The notes under the pieces were generated by a model. It was not told where the DNA came from. It was given only the letters and a program-made list of their open reading frames with translations, and did no database searches. Shown here in pieces: positions 20,528 through 30,577 of a stretch of DNA of 64,000 bases. Every line of letters begins with the position of its first letter. The first letter of the stretch is position 1. The translations under genes were made by a program, and so were the position numbers. This DNA comes from Ruminococcaceae bacterium UBA5413. GTDB lineage: Bacteria > Bacillota > Clostridia > Oscillospirales > Acutalibacteraceae. The stretch covers positions 35,756-99,755 of the forward strand of contig DHNP01000010.1 of assembly GCA_002409585.1 (NCBI GenBank), written 5' to 3'.

Positions 20528-20633
20528 AAGAAATCACCCGCAAAATAAATTAAAATACCGGACCGGCATGTTTGTTACCGTTTTTATAATTTATATGCGG
20601 GCGTCAGAGCCGTTAATTATAATTTTTGGGTTC

Positions 20634-21065
20634 TTATTTGTCTTTGTCTTCGCAGCCCTTGGTTTCGGTACTTTTGGCTTTGTCCTGCCCCTTGCCGTTT
20701 TTATTTTTTATCATACCGCTTATTTTTTCAATAAGGTCGGGGGTAAGGTCTATAATCCTGTCTATGGAAGTGCTGCCTGGGTCTATGCGCAGCATTTTTA
20801 CGTTTCCGCTGCAAATGGTAAGGAAAGCGGTAGGGGAGATAGTGACGCTGGCGCCGGTGCCGCCGCCGAAAATCTGCTTGTCGCTTTTATTGGGCAGGTC
20901 TGAGCCGCCTGAGACGAAGCCGTACTTAACCGTCGAAACCGGGATGATGACGGTACTGCCGTCAGGCGAAGTTATCGGGTCGCCTATAATGGAGTTGACG
21001 TCCGCCATCTGCTTGATTTTTTCAAGGGTCGTATCCATCATGCCTTCTATTGGATGTTCGGGCAT
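20634..21065 (-). CDS. gerW: Sporulation/germination protein GerW (YtfJ family)
   Basis: 143 residues. YtfJ/GerW is a small forespore protein needed for normal cortex composition and germination. The family core is clear: HPIEGMMDTTLEKIKQM at the N-terminus, GDPITSPDGSTVIIPVSKV-like strand near 28-45 (here VSTVKYGFVSGGSD), then a GGGTGASVTISPTAFL segment near 68-82. The C-terminal 25 residues are a charged low-complexity tail. GGCGGTG precedes the ATG by 6 bases. It follows the DUF2953 gene, the same pair as ytfI-ytfJ in Bacillus. Confidence 0.93.
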   Translation of the reverse strand: MPEHPIEGMMDTTLEKIKQMADVNSIIGDPITSPDGSTVIIPVSTVKYGFVSGGSDLPNKSDKQIFGGGTGASVTISPTAFLTICSGNVKMLRIDPGSTSIDRIIDLTPDLIEKISGMIKNKNGKGQDKAKSTETKGCEDKDK

Positions 21066-21171
21066 TTTCTACACCGCCTTTTATAATTTTAGATATTTAT
21101 ATTATTAGCCGTAAAGCCGGTTTTACTAAACTGAACTAAAAAATACTGGTTTTCGCCGCCGCGTTAAAGCT

Positions 21172-21756
21172 TTAAGCGGCCTGCTTTTTTTTCATCTTTA
21201 TAAAGCCTTTAAAAGCGTAGAGGGCCGCCGACATAAGGAATATAACTTTTATCTTAGCTTTGCAGTTAAACTCGACGGAGCTTTCGCCTTTGCTGAAGTC
21301 GGGCGAAATGTTAACGCTGTATTCATTGTAATTTGTGTTTGAAAAAAGCACCGACACTGCCGGGTAAACGGCTGAGCAGACATAACCGTACGCTATAGCG
21401 GTTTTTGCCGCATCGCCTGATGAAACGCATATATTTATTAAAAAATCACGTATTGTCAGATGTGCGAAAATCTTTTTTGCGGTTCCGGCTGCAACGGAGG
21501 CAAGCTCTTTTATAAATTCCAAAAATCCGGCAAGCCCTTTTTTTTGGAGCATTGTTTTGATTTTTGATTCCTTAGGCTTTTCTTCCGCTGCTTTTTTGTC
21601 TTTTTTCGGTGGGCGCGGGGCAAGGGTGTAGTGAAAGAAAAGGTAGCGGATTTTGGCTGAGAACTCCTGACGGAACTCTAAGTCAACCGTTATGGGGCAA
21701 AGCGAAAGCACTGTGTTAAGCACGGTGAAAAAGAGCATTAAATATAGAAATTTCAT
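21172..21756 (-). CDS. DUF2953 membrane protein (YtfI-like)
   Basis: 194 residues. Hydrophobic helix at about 1-20, a soluble middle with a Lys-rich linker (PPKKDKKAAEEKPKES) near 48-65, and a second hydrophobic segment at about 165-185 before a Lys-rich end. The family is linked to GerW across spore-formers, as here, but its action is not known. GGAGGG lies 5 bases before the ATG, and the gene starts 17 bases after the scpB stop. Confidence 0.85.
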   Translation of the reverse strand: MKFLYLMLFFTVLNTVLSLCPITVDLEFRQEFSAKIRYLFFHYTLAPRPPKKDKKAAEEKPKESKIKTMLQKKGLAGFLEFIKELASVAAGTAKKIFAHLTIRDFLINICVSSGDAAKTAIAYGYVCSAVYPAVSVLFSNTNYNEYSVNISPDFSKGESSVEFNCKAKIKVIFLMSAALYAFKGFIKMKKKQAA

Positions 21757-21773
21757 AGGCCCTCCGTAAAAAT

Positions 21774-22313
21774 TCAGCCTTTGCTGCCGGCGGCCTCCGG
21801 CCGGCTGGTACTTTCGGCTTCGCTTTTAACAGGCGGAAGTTCGCTAAGGGAGGATATATTAAGGCAGCGCAGAAAGCTTTCGGTTGTGCCGTAAACAAGC
21901 GGATGCCCGGGCAGTTCAAGCCTGCCGCGTTCTTCCACAAGCTGCTTTGACACAAGGCCGCTCAGTACACCCGAACAGTCGACCCCGCGCACCTGCTCTA
22001 TGAAAGCCTTGGTCACGGGCTGGTTGTAGGCTATAACGGCCAAAACTTCCATGGCCGCCTGTGAAAGCGGCATATTGCGCCGTATCTCAAGCACTGCGCG
22101 CACATAATCCGCATACTTAGGCTCGGTGCACATCTGGTAGCTGTTTTCGAGCTTCGCTATTTTTATTCCCCGCTTTTCGGCGGCGTATTTTGCCGCAAGG
22201 TCGGCAAGCAGCTTTTCGGACGTAGCGTTGTCTATGCCGAGCGCCTGTGAAAACCTGTCGATGTTTACAGCTTCGCCGCTCGCGAAAAGGATGGCTTCCA
22301 TAGCGCTTTCCAT
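21774..22313 (-). CDS. scpB: Segregation and condensation protein ScpB
   Basis: Kite subunit of the SMC-ScpAB condensin complex that organises and segregates the chromosome. 179 residues, two winged-helix domains. Recognisable segments are EAILFASGEAV at the N-terminus, LEVLAVIAYNQPVTKAFIEQVRGVDCSGVLSGL in the middle, and LPGHPLVYGTT near the end. The tail after about 160 is a disordered Glu/Ser/Pro stretch. It follows scpA after 11 bases, and SMC itself is outside the window. Confidence 0.95.
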   Translation of the reverse strand: MESAMEAILFASGEAVNIDRFSQALGIDNATSEKLLADLAAKYAAEKRGIKIAKLENSYQMCTEPKYADYVRAVLEIRRNMPLSQAAMEVLAVIAYNQPVTKAFIEQVRGVDCSGVLSGLVSKQLVEERGRLELPGHPLVYGTTESFLRCLNISSLSELPPVKSEAESTSRPEAAGSKG

Positions 22314-22324
22314 TTCTTTTATTT

Positions 22325-23035
22325 TCAGTTCCTGTCACCGCCGTTCATAAGCACCACTTCAGAGCCCTTTTCACCCTCGAGCCTTATACGCCGACCTTTT
22401 ATAAGCTCAAGCACCGCGAGAAACGTCGCTATAAGCTCGGAGCGGCCGCTGCTGTCTGAAAAAAGCGACACGTACGCAGACCTGCCGGTTTTACGGAGCT
22501 TTTTAAGCACGGAAATTATTTTTGATTTTACGGAAACGACCTTATGCGTCACTATGGCCGAGAAATCTTCGGGTGAGGGTGGCTTAAACCTGCTGCCGTG
22601 GCCGACGGCGCTGCCGTAAGCAGACATTATTGCCACAGGGGAAAGGCGGCGGCAGTACGCCGGGTCTGACTCTATTTTCTGAGGTATGCGCGTATAACTG
22701 TCAAAGCTTACCTTTGAGCCGAGTATGCCGGCAATGCGTTTGCACTCCTGGTACTCCAGCAGCTGGCCGCTAAGCTCACGTTTGAGTTCTTCCGCTTCCT
22801 CATGCTTTGGGAGGAGCGAAACGCTTTTTATATAAACAAGGCGTGACGCCATTTCCAAAAACTCGCTCGCTATTTCCATGTTCTGCCCGCGCATTGCGTC
22901 TATGTGCGCCGAGTACTGGCCTATAAGCTCAAAAATGTTGATATCAAGTATGTCAAGCTTATTTTTTGAGATAAGGTAAAGGAGTAAATCGAGCGGCCCT
23001 TCGAAGGCATCTAATTTATAACATATTTTTCCCAT
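22325..23035 (-). CDS. scpA: Segregation and condensation protein ScpA
   Basis: Kleisin subunit bridging the SMC heads. 236 residues. The N-terminal domain shows FEGPLDLLLYLISKNKLDILDINI at about 9-32, followed by EFLEMASRLVYIKSVSLLPK near 63-82. A central acidic, variable stretch precedes the C-terminal winged helix, where TFLAVLELIKGRRIRL is the SMC-head contact. The gene begins 15 bases after the S2P protease stop, the usual Firmicutes arrangement. Confidence 0.95.
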   Translation of the reverse strand: MGKICYKLDAFEGPLDLLLYLISKNKLDILDINIFELIGQYSAHIDAMRGQNMEIASEFLEMASRLVYIKSVSLLPKHEEAEELKRELSGQLLEYQECKRIAGILGSKVSFDSYTRIPQKIESDPAYCRRLSPVAIMSAYGSAVGHGSRFKPPSPEDFSAIVTHKVVSVKSKIISVLKKLRKTGRSAYVSLFSDSSGRSELIATFLAVLELIKGRRIRLEGEKGSEVVLMNGGDRN

Positions 23036-23050
23036 AATTTTTCATTTAAT

Positions 23051-23728
23051 TCACAGTACGCCGAACAGTCTGAACGGCAGCTGCGCGAGGAAGTTTATCC
23101 CGGCATAGCACCAGTTCACGAGAAAATTTATCGGAGTGTTGAGGGCGCCGGTAAAAAGGATGACGAGTACTATGAGTATAATTATATTTTGGTAACGGTA
23201 GTAATTAGAAATGGCCCTGTCGGTAAGAAAAGCGCCTAAAATCTTTGAGCCGTCAAGCGGAGGGAGCGGAATAAGGTTAAAAACGGCGAGCGCGATGTTT
23301 ATCTCAACGTAATAACCGAAGAAAATGGACGGTATGAGCGGCTCATAGTGCAGCGCGGCATATATGGCGTAATATATAATCATACCCACCAGCGCGGCAA
23401 TAAGGTTTGAAAGAGGGCCGGCAAAAGCCGTAAGCGCTGTGTCGCGCTTAGGCTTTCTGAAGTTTCTCGGGTTTATCGGCACAGGCTTTGCCCAGCCGAA
23501 ACCTATTAGCAGCAAAAGGATTGAGCCTACCATATCGAAACTTACTATGGGGTTTAGCGTAAGGCGGCCGCTGTTTTTTGCGGTGTCGTCGCCAAGCTTG
23601 TGCGCGGCAAGCGCGTGGGCAAATTCATGCAGCGGTAGAATGAAAAATATGATGAAGAGCATGGTGAGTATCTCAACGATTGCCCGCGTCAGAGTAAACG
23701 ATTCGCCCCTCAGGATTTCGTACAGCAT
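23051..23728 (-). CDS. Site-2 protease family membrane metalloprotease (M50, YwhC-like)
   Basis: 225 residues, about five or six transmembrane segments. The zinc motif is His34-Glu-Phe-Ala-His38 in the first membrane helix pair, and the third ligand motif NLIPLPPLDGSKIL is near 150-163. There is no PDZ domain and no CBS domain, so it belongs to the short M50B group usually found upstream of scpAB with unknown substrate. AAAGGAG precedes the ATG. It is the first gene of the leftward scpA-scpB-gerW-dacF run. Confidence 0.93.
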   Translation of the reverse strand: MLYEILRGESFTLTRAIVEILTMLFIIFFILPLHEFAHALAAHKLGDDTAKNSGRLTLNPIVSFDMVGSILLLLIGFGWAKPVPINPRNFRKPKRDTALTAFAGPLSNLIAALVGMIIYYAIYAALHYEPLIPSIFFGYYVEINIALAVFNLIPLPPLDGSKILGAFLTDRAISNYYRYQNIIILIVLVILFTGALNTPINFLVNWCYAGINFLAQLPFRLFGVL

Positions 23729-24137
23729 AAAGCACTCTCCTTTATTTCATTTTATTATAATACATTGGATATTAAAAGACAAGCAAACGATTTGTTAATT
23801 TAAGTTAGAAGGGCATCCTTAAATCCCTTGCTTTTTTGAAAATTTTTCACTTGTTTTCACTTGGATGAGTGCGATTTTAACCTTAAATTTATGCTATTAT
23901 GTTGAAATTCGTAAAACCGTGGCTTATAATATTTTAGTTAGGCAACCATATAAAACAAAGCTATGTTAAGCCGTAATAACAAGGTACAAAAAAACTTAAC
24001 GCGGCATATGCTGAAAAATGTAGCATAGGCGGGCTTTTTCATCTCTTTGTTTTAATTTTGCCGGCCGGGCGCTTTATTTTCAGTTGCCCGTGTGAACAGG
24101 AAACTAAAAAAACAGGAAAACAAGGGGGAAATGAAAC
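23729..24137. other. 409-base non-coding region, possible NhaC leader
   Basis: AT-rich divergent intergenic region between the S2P protease and the rightward NhaC gene. No convincing ORF. On the plus strand a hairpin GCATATGCT ... AGCATAGGC (24004-24030) is followed by GGGCTTTTTC, like a terminator or attenuator. A second stem CGGGC ... GCCCG lies at about 24067-24092, just before the ribosome site. A long leader with a terminator-like stem would fit a riboswitch or attenuator, but I could not match it to the lysine, T-box or sodium classes. Confidence 0.45.
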
Positions 24138-25730
24138 GTGCACCCTTTTTATGCGGGATGGCTGTCGCTTTTGCCGCCGGTCATTGCGATTGTTTTGGCA
24201 CTGCTGACAAAAGAAGTTATTACATCGCTTATGGCGGGCATTTTAACTGGAACGCTTATATATTCTATTGGTATGGGGCTTAATCCGGTTGTAGGTACGG
24301 TTCAGTCGGCGTTTGCCATGATGGTGAAAAAGACCGATTTGTACATAATCATATTTTGCTGCCTTTTGGGCGCATTAGTGTTTGTCGTATCTATGGCAGG
24401 GGGAAGCAAAGCTTACGGCAGGGGGGCTACTTCTAAGATACGCTCAAAAAAGTCAGCGCTTATATCTACAAGCCTGCTTGGTGTCTTAATATTTATAGAC
24501 GACTATTTTAACTGCCTCACCGTGGGAACCGTGATGAAGCCTGTAACGGACAAGTATAAAATCTCAAGGGCGAAACTCGCATATATAATTGACTCTACGG
24601 CTGCACCGGTCTGCATAATAGCACCTGTTTCATCATGGGCGGCAGCTGTAGGCAGCAGCCTTCAATCGACAGGACGCTTTAAAAGCGGCTTGTCGACGTT
24701 TATAGCTACAATTCCCTTTAACCTTTATGCTATATTGACACTTATCATGCTGCTTGTTATATGCCTTAACGACATTGACTTTGGCCCGATGGCTCTGCGT
24801 GAGGAAAAGGCAAAAAACGGTGACGTTGGTGCTATTGAAACCCGTGTAGATAAAAAATTCAGCGTTTCTGACAGGGGCAGGGTATCAGACATGCTTGTGC
24901 CTGTGGGGATGCTCATACTGTTTGCAGTTCTCGGCATGCTCTATAACGGCGGCTTTTGGGGGACGGATCCGGCATACCATAGTTTTACCGCGGCCTTTGG
25001 CAACTGCGATGCCGAGTCGGCGCTTGCGTGGAGCTGCTTCGGGGCACTTATTGTTGCATTTATAATGTTTGTGCCGCGCAGGCTGATGACCTTCAAGCAG
25101 TTTATGGACGGAGTTGTTGAAGGAATAAAGTCCATGGTTCCGGCGTGCGTGATTTTACTGCTTGCATGGACTATAAGCGGAGTGTGCCGCGACCTGCTTG
25201 AAACGGCTGTATTTATTAAAAACTTTGTTGCAGCAAGCTCGGTGCCCGGGGCTTTGCTTCCGCTACTTATCTTTATTATATCAGCATTGCTTAGCTTTTC
25301 AACTGGTACGGCGTGGGGCACTTTTGGAATACTCATACCTATTGTTGTTCCGGTTGCTGAGGCAGTAGCGCCTAACCTCACGATAGTGTCACTTTCTGCC
25401 ACGCTCGCAGGCAGCATATTTGGGGACCATTGCTCGCCTATTTCTGACACTACCATCCTTTCATCCACAGGGGCTTCCTGCCAGCATATAGAGCATGTGT
25501 CAACACAACTGCCGTATGCTTCGCTTGTGGCAGGATGCTGCGCTGTTGGCTATTTAGTGGCAGGTTTTACAAACGCAAATCTTTTACTGACACTCGGGAC
25601 TTCCGTTCCGGTTTTGTTAATATCAATTTGGTTTTTTCATCACAAAAGCGTTGCTGCACAGAACCTGCGGATGAAAACATCCGAAACCGTTTCAAAAGGT
25701 GCCGTCATTGGCGGACAGCAGCCAAAATAA
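24138..25730 (+). CDS. NhaC-family Na+/H+ antiporter or amino acid transporter
   Basis: 530 residues, about twelve transmembrane segments. GTG 24138 has AAGGGGG 9 bases upstream. Conserved features include FIDDYFNCLTVGTVMKPVTDKYKIS near 118-142 (a buried Asp-Asp pair), a TAAPVCIIAPVSSWA segment near 156, and FSTGTAWGTFGILIPIVVP with the later IFGDHCSPISDTTILSSTG near 434-453. NhaC members exchange sodium for protons, but related proteins carry lysine, malate or arginine/ornithine, so the substrate is open. It is followed by a strong terminator. Confidence 0.88.
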   Translation: MHPFYAGWLSLLPPVIAIVLALLTKEVITSLMAGILTGTLIYSIGMGLNPVVGTVQSAFAMMVKKTDLYIIIFCCLLGALVFVVSMAGGSKAYGRGATSKIRSKKSALISTSLLGVLIFIDDYFNCLTVGTVMKPVTDKYKISRAKLAYIIDSTAAPVCIIAPVSSWAAAVGSSLQSTGRFKSGLSTFIATIPFNLYAILTLIMLLVICLNDIDFGPMALREEKAKNGDVGAIETRVDKKFSVSDRGRVSDMLVPVGMLILFAVLGMLYNGGFWGTDPAYHSFTAAFGNCDAESALAWSCFGALIVAFIMFVPRRLMTFKQFMDGVVEGIKSMVPACVILLLAWTISGVCRDLLETAVFIKNFVAASSVPGALLPLLIFIISALLSFSTGTAWGTFGILIPIVVPVAEAVAPNLTIVSLSATLAGSIFGDHCSPISDTTILSSTGASCQHIEHVSTQLPYASLVAGCCAVGYLVAGFTNANLLLTLGTSVPVLLISIWFFHHKSVAAQNLRMKTSETVSKGAVIGGQQPK

Positions 25731-25750
25731 ATTTACAGCTTAAAGATTAT

Positions 25751-25777
25751 AAAAAGCCGGAAGAACCGGCTTTTTTG
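25751..25777 (+). terminator. Intrinsic terminator of the NhaC gene
   Basis: AAAGCCGG and CCGGCTTTTTT form a tight hairpin with a 5-base loop and a T6 tail, 25 bases after the stop. Confidence 0.9.
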
Positions 25778-25902
25778 CATTGTATACGTCGCTTACTTTA
25801 TGTTTGACATGGCAAAGTTACTCCTTGCTATGTCGGGGAAACAATGGTAAAATAAAAGCATATCTGCTCAATTCAATGTATTTTAGAGGGGGACCGGCCG
25901 CT

Positions 25903-26397
25903 ATGAAATATTATTTGGAACCGTACGGCGGCGCAGAAACGGTTTTTACGGTTTTAAATCCGGATGGCTGCCCAGCGTACACTGTCAGGGCGGAAGCTTC
26001 AGCATTAAGAAGGATTTTTTTGCTGGTTGACGGCAGCGGCGCGGTTGCTGCCAAAATAATGTGCATACGCATTTCTTCTGTTTTTCAGTACACAGTGTTT
26101 GCAGACAAAAAGCACGTGCTCGTTACCGTTGACACGAACTCAAGCAAACAGCCTGTAAAGTTGAAGGGCGTAAAATGGAAGTTCCGCGGGGATGTTATAA
26201 CGCGCGCCTTTGACATGACTGACGAGTCCGGCAAGGTTATTATGACACACGGCCGCTGCTGGAACATGAACGGGGTCTGTTATGCCGTGGACATACAAAG
26301 CGACGTGTGCGCTGACACCGAACTGTGCCTCGGCATAGCCATAGCGGTTGACTGCACCGACCCCGGCCGCGTAGCGTCGCCCATACCTACCGGCTGA
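25903..26397 (+). CDS. LURP-one-related / tubby-like fold protein (LOR, YxjI type)
   Basis: 164 residues. The frame is open far upstream, but ATG 25903, behind GAGGGGG, gives the natural start MKYYLEPYGG. The sequence is almost wholly short beta strands: FTVLNPDGCPAYTVRAEA, LVDGSGAVAAKIMCI, VKLKGVKWKFRGD, and a final TELCLGIAIAVDC. This is the pattern of the LURP-one/tubby C-terminal barrel found in plant LOR and bacterial YxjI proteins, with unknown function. The single-gene context gives no partner. Family assignment rests on pattern, not alignment. Confidence 0.7.
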   Translation: MKYYLEPYGGAETVFTVLNPDGCPAYTVRAEASALRRIFLLVDGSGAVAAKIMCIRISSVFQYTVFADKKHVLVTVDTNSSKQPVKLKGVKWKFRGDVITRAFDMTDESGKVIMTHGRCWNMNGVCYAVDIQSDVCADTELCLGIAIAVDCTDPGRVASPIPTG

Positions 26398-26530
26398 CTG
26401 ATTTACAAACGGCATCCGCAATGACATAATGTATTGTAAATTTTTTTAATAATTTTATTAGTAATTAAGTAAAAATTGCTTCTTTTCCGCTAAGAAAGGA
26501 GGCTTTGATTTGATATTGGAGGGTAAATAA

Positions 26531-29158
26531 ATGGGAAGTAAACTTGCTAAAACTTACGACCCGCGTGAAGTTGAGGACAGAATCTATAAGTCATGGCTTG
26601 ACGGCGGATATTTCCATGCCGAGGCGGACCCGGCTAAAAAGCCGTACACCATAGTTATACCGCCGCCGAACATTACAGGCCAGCTCCATATGGGACATGC
26701 CCTTGATGAAACCTTGCAGGATATATTGGTGCGTTTCAGGAGGATGCAGGGTTACTGTACGCTTTGGCTGCCGGGTACGGACCACGCGTCCATTGCGACT
26801 GAAGCTAAAATAGTCGAGGCAATGCGTAAGGAAGGCATTAAGAAAGAGGATATAGGCCGCGAGGCTTTTTTGGAGCGCGCATGGGACTGGAAGGCAAAGT
26901 ACGGCGGGCGTATAGTCGAGCAGCTGAAAAAGCTTGGTTCTTCATGCGACTGGCAGCGCGAGCGCTTCACGCTTGACGAAGGCTGCTCTAAAGCCGTGCG
27001 CGAGGTGTTTGTGCGCCTTTATGAAAAAGGCCTTATTTACCGCGGCAAACGCATAATAAACTGGTGCCCCCACTGCAGGACGTCCATTTCAGATGCAGAG
27101 GTGGAGTTTTCGGAGCGTGACGGTTACTTTTGGCATGTGCGTTACCCGTTCAAGGACGGGAGCGGATATATAGAGCTTGCGACTACGCGCCCTGAAACCA
27201 TGCTCGGCGATACTGCCGTGGCAGTACACCCCGACGACGAAAGGTACAAAGCCTTAGTTGGCAAAACGCTCATACTGCCGCTTGTAGGCCGTGAGATACC
27301 GCTTATAGCTGACAGGTATGTTGAGCGTGACTTCGGGACAGGCGTCGTTAAGATAACCCCTGCGCATGACCCAAATGACTTTGAGGTAGGGCTGAGGCAT
27401 AACCTTGAGGTTATCAACGTTATGGACGACAGCGGCAGCATAAATGAAAACGGCGGCAAATATGCCGGCATGACGGGTCTTGAAGCCCGTAAAAAAATCG
27501 TTGAGGACCTTAAGGAGCAGGGATTCCTTGTAAAGGTCGAACCTATAAAGCACAACGTCGGCTCCTGCTACCGCTGCGGCACGGTTGTTGAGCCGCGCGT
27601 TTCCACACAATGGTTCGTAAAGATGGAGCCGCTTGCAAAGCCGGCGCTTGAGGCCGTACGCGAAGGAAAAGTACGCTTTATTCCGGAACGTTTTACAAAG
27701 ATATATTACCACTGGATGGAAAATATAAAAGACTGGTGCATTTCACGGCAGCTTTGGTGGGGGCACAGGATACCAGCGTGGTACTGCCGTGACTGCGGTG
27801 AAATTGTAGTTTCAAGGGAAACGCCGCACAAATGCCCGAAGTGCGGCTCCGCAAACCTTAAACAGGACGAGGACACGCTCGACACGTGGTTTTCTTCTGC
27901 GCTGTGGCCTTTTTCCACTCTTGGGTGGCCTGACGAAACGCCTGATTTCAAGTATTTTTATCCTACTGATACTCTCGTTACAGGGTATGATATAATTTTC
28001 TTCTGGGTTTCGCGCATGATATTTTCAGCCATAGAGCAGACGGGTGAGGTGCCTTTTAAGACCGTGCTTATACACGGGCTTGTACGCGACGAGCAGGGCA
28101 GGAAAATGAGCAAGTCCCTCGGCAACGGCATAGACCCGCTTAAGATTATCGGCGAGTACGGCGCCGATGCGCTGAGGTTTATGCTTGCAGCCGGAAACAG
28201 CCCCGGCAACGATATGCGCTTTTCACCCGACAAAGTACAGGCAAGCCGCAACTTCGCAAATAAGATATGGAATGCTTCACGTTTTATACAAATGAATATA
28301 GACGGCCGTGACGTAAAGAACGCGCTTCCTGATAAACTCGCGCTTGAAGATAAATGGATAGTGGATTTATTTAACAATACTGCTAAGGAAGTAACGGCTA
28401 ACCTTGAACGCTTTGAACTTGGCATAGCCGTGCAGAAGCTATACGACTTCCTGTGGAATGAATTCTGCGACTGGTATATAGAGATATCAAAGATACGCCT
28501 TAACTCGGACGACGAAGCCGCAGCTCAGAACGCACGGCAGGTGCTTGTGTGGGTTATGTCAGGCACCGTGAAGCTGCTGCACCCGTTTATGCCGTTTATC
28601 ACTGAGGAAATATGGCAGGCGCTTCCGCACGACGGCAAAACCATAATGATGGCGGGATGGCCGGAGTACGACGGAAAGCTCTCGTTTGCGCAGGCTTCGG
28701 AAGAAATGGGAAAGATAATGGACGCTGTGCGCGCTGTGCGCAACAGGCGGTCTGAAATGAACGTGCCGCCTTCAAGAAAGACCCATATGTATATTGAAAC
28801 AGCTTCTAAGGAAACTTTTGCCAAAGGCATTGACATTATGAAACGCCTTGCGTATGCAGAAAATATAGTTATAAGCTCCGAAATTGATTTGGACGGCGCT
28901 GTGACGGTTGTTACGCCGGACGCTAAGATTTTCATCCCGACGGACGACCTTGTTGACAGGGAAGCGGAACTTAAGCGGCTTAATAAGGAGCTTGAGTCCG
29001 CGCAAAAGCAGCTTTGTACTGCAAATGCCAAACTGAAAAATGAAAAATTCCTTTCAAAAGCTCCTGAAAAAGTGGTAGACGGCGTTAAACAAAATGCGCA
29101 GAAGCTTTCGGAGCATATAGCGCTCCTTAAGTCTGGAATTGAGGCTTTGGGGAAATAA
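26531..29158 (+). CDS. valS: Valyl-tRNA synthetase
   Basis: Charges tRNA-Val and edits mischarged threonine. 875 residues. The class I HIGH motif is HMGH in [14 protein letters not shown] near 48, and KMSKS is in [11 protein letters not shown] near 530. The editing CP1 domain ([19 protein letters not shown]) is at about 218-350. Three CxxC pairs (CPHC, CYRC, CRDC/CPKC) suggest a bound zinc. The C-terminal 65 residues are the ValRS coiled-coil arm. GGAGGG lies 7 bases before ATG. Only 133 bases precede it and they hold no T-box motif. Confidence 0.99.
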   Translation: MGSKLAKTYDPREVEDRIYKSWLDGGYFHAEADPAKKPYTIVIPPPNITGQLHMGHALDETLQDILVRFRRMQGYCTLWLPGTDHASIATEAKIVEAMRKEGIKKEDIGREAFLERAWDWKAKYGGRIVEQLKKLGSSCDWQRERFTLDEGCSKAVREVFVRLYEKGLIYRGKRIINWCPHCRTSISDAEVEFSERDGYFWHVRYPFKDGSGYIELATTRPETMLGDTAVAVHPDDERYKALVGKTLILPLVGREIPLIADRYVERDFGTGVVKITPAHDPNDFEVGLRHNLEVINVMDDSGSINENGGKYAGMTGLEARKKIVEDLKEQGFLVKVEPIKHNVGSCYRCGTVVEPRVSTQWFVKMEPLAKPALEAVREGKVRFIPERFTKIYYHWMENIKDWCISRQLWWGHRIPAWYCRDCGEIVVSRETPHKCPKCGSANLKQDEDTLDTWFSSALWPFSTLGWPDETPDFKYFYPTDTLVTGYDIIFFWVSRMIFSAIEQTGEVPFKTVLIHGLVRDEQGRKMSKSLGNGIDPLKIIGEYGADALRFMLAAGNSPGNDMRFSPDKVQASRNFANKIWNASRFIQMNIDGRDVKNALPDKLALEDKWIVDLFNNTAKEVTANLERFELGIAVQKLYDFLWNEFCDWYIEISKIRLNSDDEAAAQNARQVLVWVMSGTVKLLHPFMPFITEEIWQALPHDGKTIMMAGWPEYDGKLSFAQASEEMGKIMDAVRAVRNRRSEMNVPPSRKTHMYIETASKETFAKGIDIMKRLAYAENIVISSEIDLDGAVTVVTPDAKIFIPTDDLVDREAELKRLNKELESAQKQLCTANAKLKNEKFLSKAPEKVVDGVKQNAQKLSEHIALLKSGIEALGK

Positions 29159-29194
29159 GTGCCCCCATTGACATCGTTATTTACGAGGACATCG

Positions 29195-30511
29195 GTGAAC
29201 AGCTTGACTTATGAAGAAGTACTGCATGATATTGAAAAAATAAACCCGTTCGGCGTAAGCCCGGGTTTAAAAGGCATGGAAAAGCTTATGGCGGCCCTTG
29301 AAAACCCGCAGGACGGCCTTAAGACTGTACACGTCGCCGGAACTAACGGCAAAGGCACTACGTGCGAGCTTATAGCTTCGGTACTTTCGTGCGCGGGCTA
29401 TAAGACGGGGCTGTACTTGTCACCGCACGTTTCGGATTTTCGCGAGCGCATGCAGGTAAACGGTGAAATGATAAGCAGGGAGAAGCTTACTGCGGCTGCG
29501 GAAAAAGTCTTTAAAGCGATAGGGAGGCTTTCCGGAGAGAACGTCCAAATAACGAAGTTTGCCGCTGTGACCGCCATGGCGCTGCTTTGGTTTGCAGAGG
29601 AAAGCTGCGATATCGTCGTGCTTGAGGTAGGGCTTGGCGGGCGCTTTGACGCGACAAATATTGTGAAAAAGCCGCTTGTTTCTGTTATAACGCCTGTTTC
29701 GCTCGACCACACTGCAATTTTAGGTGATACTGTAGAAAAGATAGCTTTTGAAAAAAGCGGGATAATAAAGCAGGGCGGTACCGTCGTTGTTTCGCCTGAT
29801 CAGCCGGCGGAGGCGCTTGAAGTCATAAAGGCTGCCGCATCCGGCCGCAGCGCCGGACTTATAGAGGCAGGCGAAACGGTTAACGCAAGCGTAGTGTACG
29901 AGGACTTATCAGGTACGGTGCTGAGCTGCCGCGGCGCGGCGCTTAAACTGCCTTTTATAGGGATGCATCAGGTATGCAACGCAAAAACGGCCGTCGCCGC
30001 TCTTGATGTACTGCGCTACAATTATAATAAAATTGATGTGAATGCGCTTAAAAAAGGGTTTGCCTCCGCGAAACTTCCCGGCAGGCTTGAAGTGCTTTCG
30101 CTTTCACCAGCCGTTGTTGTGGACGGCGGGCATAACCCGTCGGCGGCTTCGGCTTTGGCTGCGGCAGTGCGCAGGTACCTTGGCGGCCGTGATATATTGG
30201 CGGTAATGGGTATGCTTGCTGACAAAGATACCGAGTCTGTAGTGAGTGAACTTTCGGGTGTATTTTCAGAAGTTATAACCGTCGCCCCTTCTTCTGAACG
30301 TGCGATGGACGCACAGTCGCTTGCGGCGTGCTGGCAGCGCCACGGCAAGCATGCCGTTCCGGCTGAGGATTTTGACTCGGCGGTTTCGGAGGCGTTTTCC
30401 ATGCTGCCTCCGGGCGGAGCTGTCGTTGTCTGCGGTTCGCTTTACCTTGCGGGCGACATGAGGGGACGTATTTTAACATACCTTGGCAGTAAGCGTAGAA
30501 CGGGCAGATAA
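29195..30511 (+). CDS. folC: Folylpolyglutamate synthase / dihydrofolate synthase FolC
   Basis: Adds glutamates to folates and may make dihydrofolate. GTG 29195 is preferred since GAGGA lies 5 bases upstream and the protein then begins MNSLTYEEVLHDIEKINPFG like its homologues; the frame also allows GTG 29159, adjoining the valS stop. About 438 residues. The Mur ligase-type P-loop is HVAGTNGKGTT near 48, followed by LYLSPHVSDFRERMQVNG, LEVGLGGRFDATN near 152, and VDGGHNPSAASAL near 310 opening the C-terminal domain. valS-folC is a common Firmicutes pair. Confidence 0.95.
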   Translation: MNSLTYEEVLHDIEKINPFGVSPGLKGMEKLMAALENPQDGLKTVHVAGTNGKGTTCELIASVLSCAGYKTGLYLSPHVSDFRERMQVNGEMISREKLTAAAEKVFKAIGRLSGENVQITKFAAVTAMALLWFAEESCDIVVLEVGLGGRFDATNIVKKPLVSVITPVSLDHTAILGDTVEKIAFEKSGIIKQGGTVVVSPDQPAEALEVIKAAASGRSAGLIEAGETVNASVVYEDLSGTVLSCRGAALKLPFIGMHQVCNAKTAVAALDVLRYNYNKIDVNALKKGFASAKLPGRLEVLSLSPAVVVDGGHNPSAASALAAAVRRYLGGRDILAVMGMLADKDTESVVSELSGVFSEVITVAPSSERAMDAQSLAACWQRHGKHAVPAEDFDSAVSEAFSMLPPGGAVVVCGSLYLAGDMRGRILTYLGSKRRTGR

Positions 30512-30535
30512 TAAAACAATATGTAAGCTTTAATT

Positions 30536-30576
30536 ATTAACGGCGCTGCAGGAAAACAACCTGCGGCGCCGTTGGT
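30536..30576. terminator. Convergent terminator hairpin between folC and the coat gene
   Basis: AACGGCGC-GCAGG and CCTGC-GCGCCGTT pair around AAAACAA, with short T stretches on either side. It lies between two convergent genes and could serve both. Confidence 0.6.
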
Positions 30577-30577
30577 T

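Noticed and set aside
23800..24137. Lysine riboswitch before the NhaC transporter.
   Set aside because: The conserved L-box segments could not be found; kept only as an unassigned leader.
24092..24283. 63-codon ORF overlapping the start of the NhaC gene.
   Set aside because: Frame shadow without a ribosome site; NhaC membrane segments in the other frame are convincing.
26398..26530. Possible T-box leader for valS.
   Set aside because: Only 133 bases, no specifier loop, no T-box sequence and no terminator.
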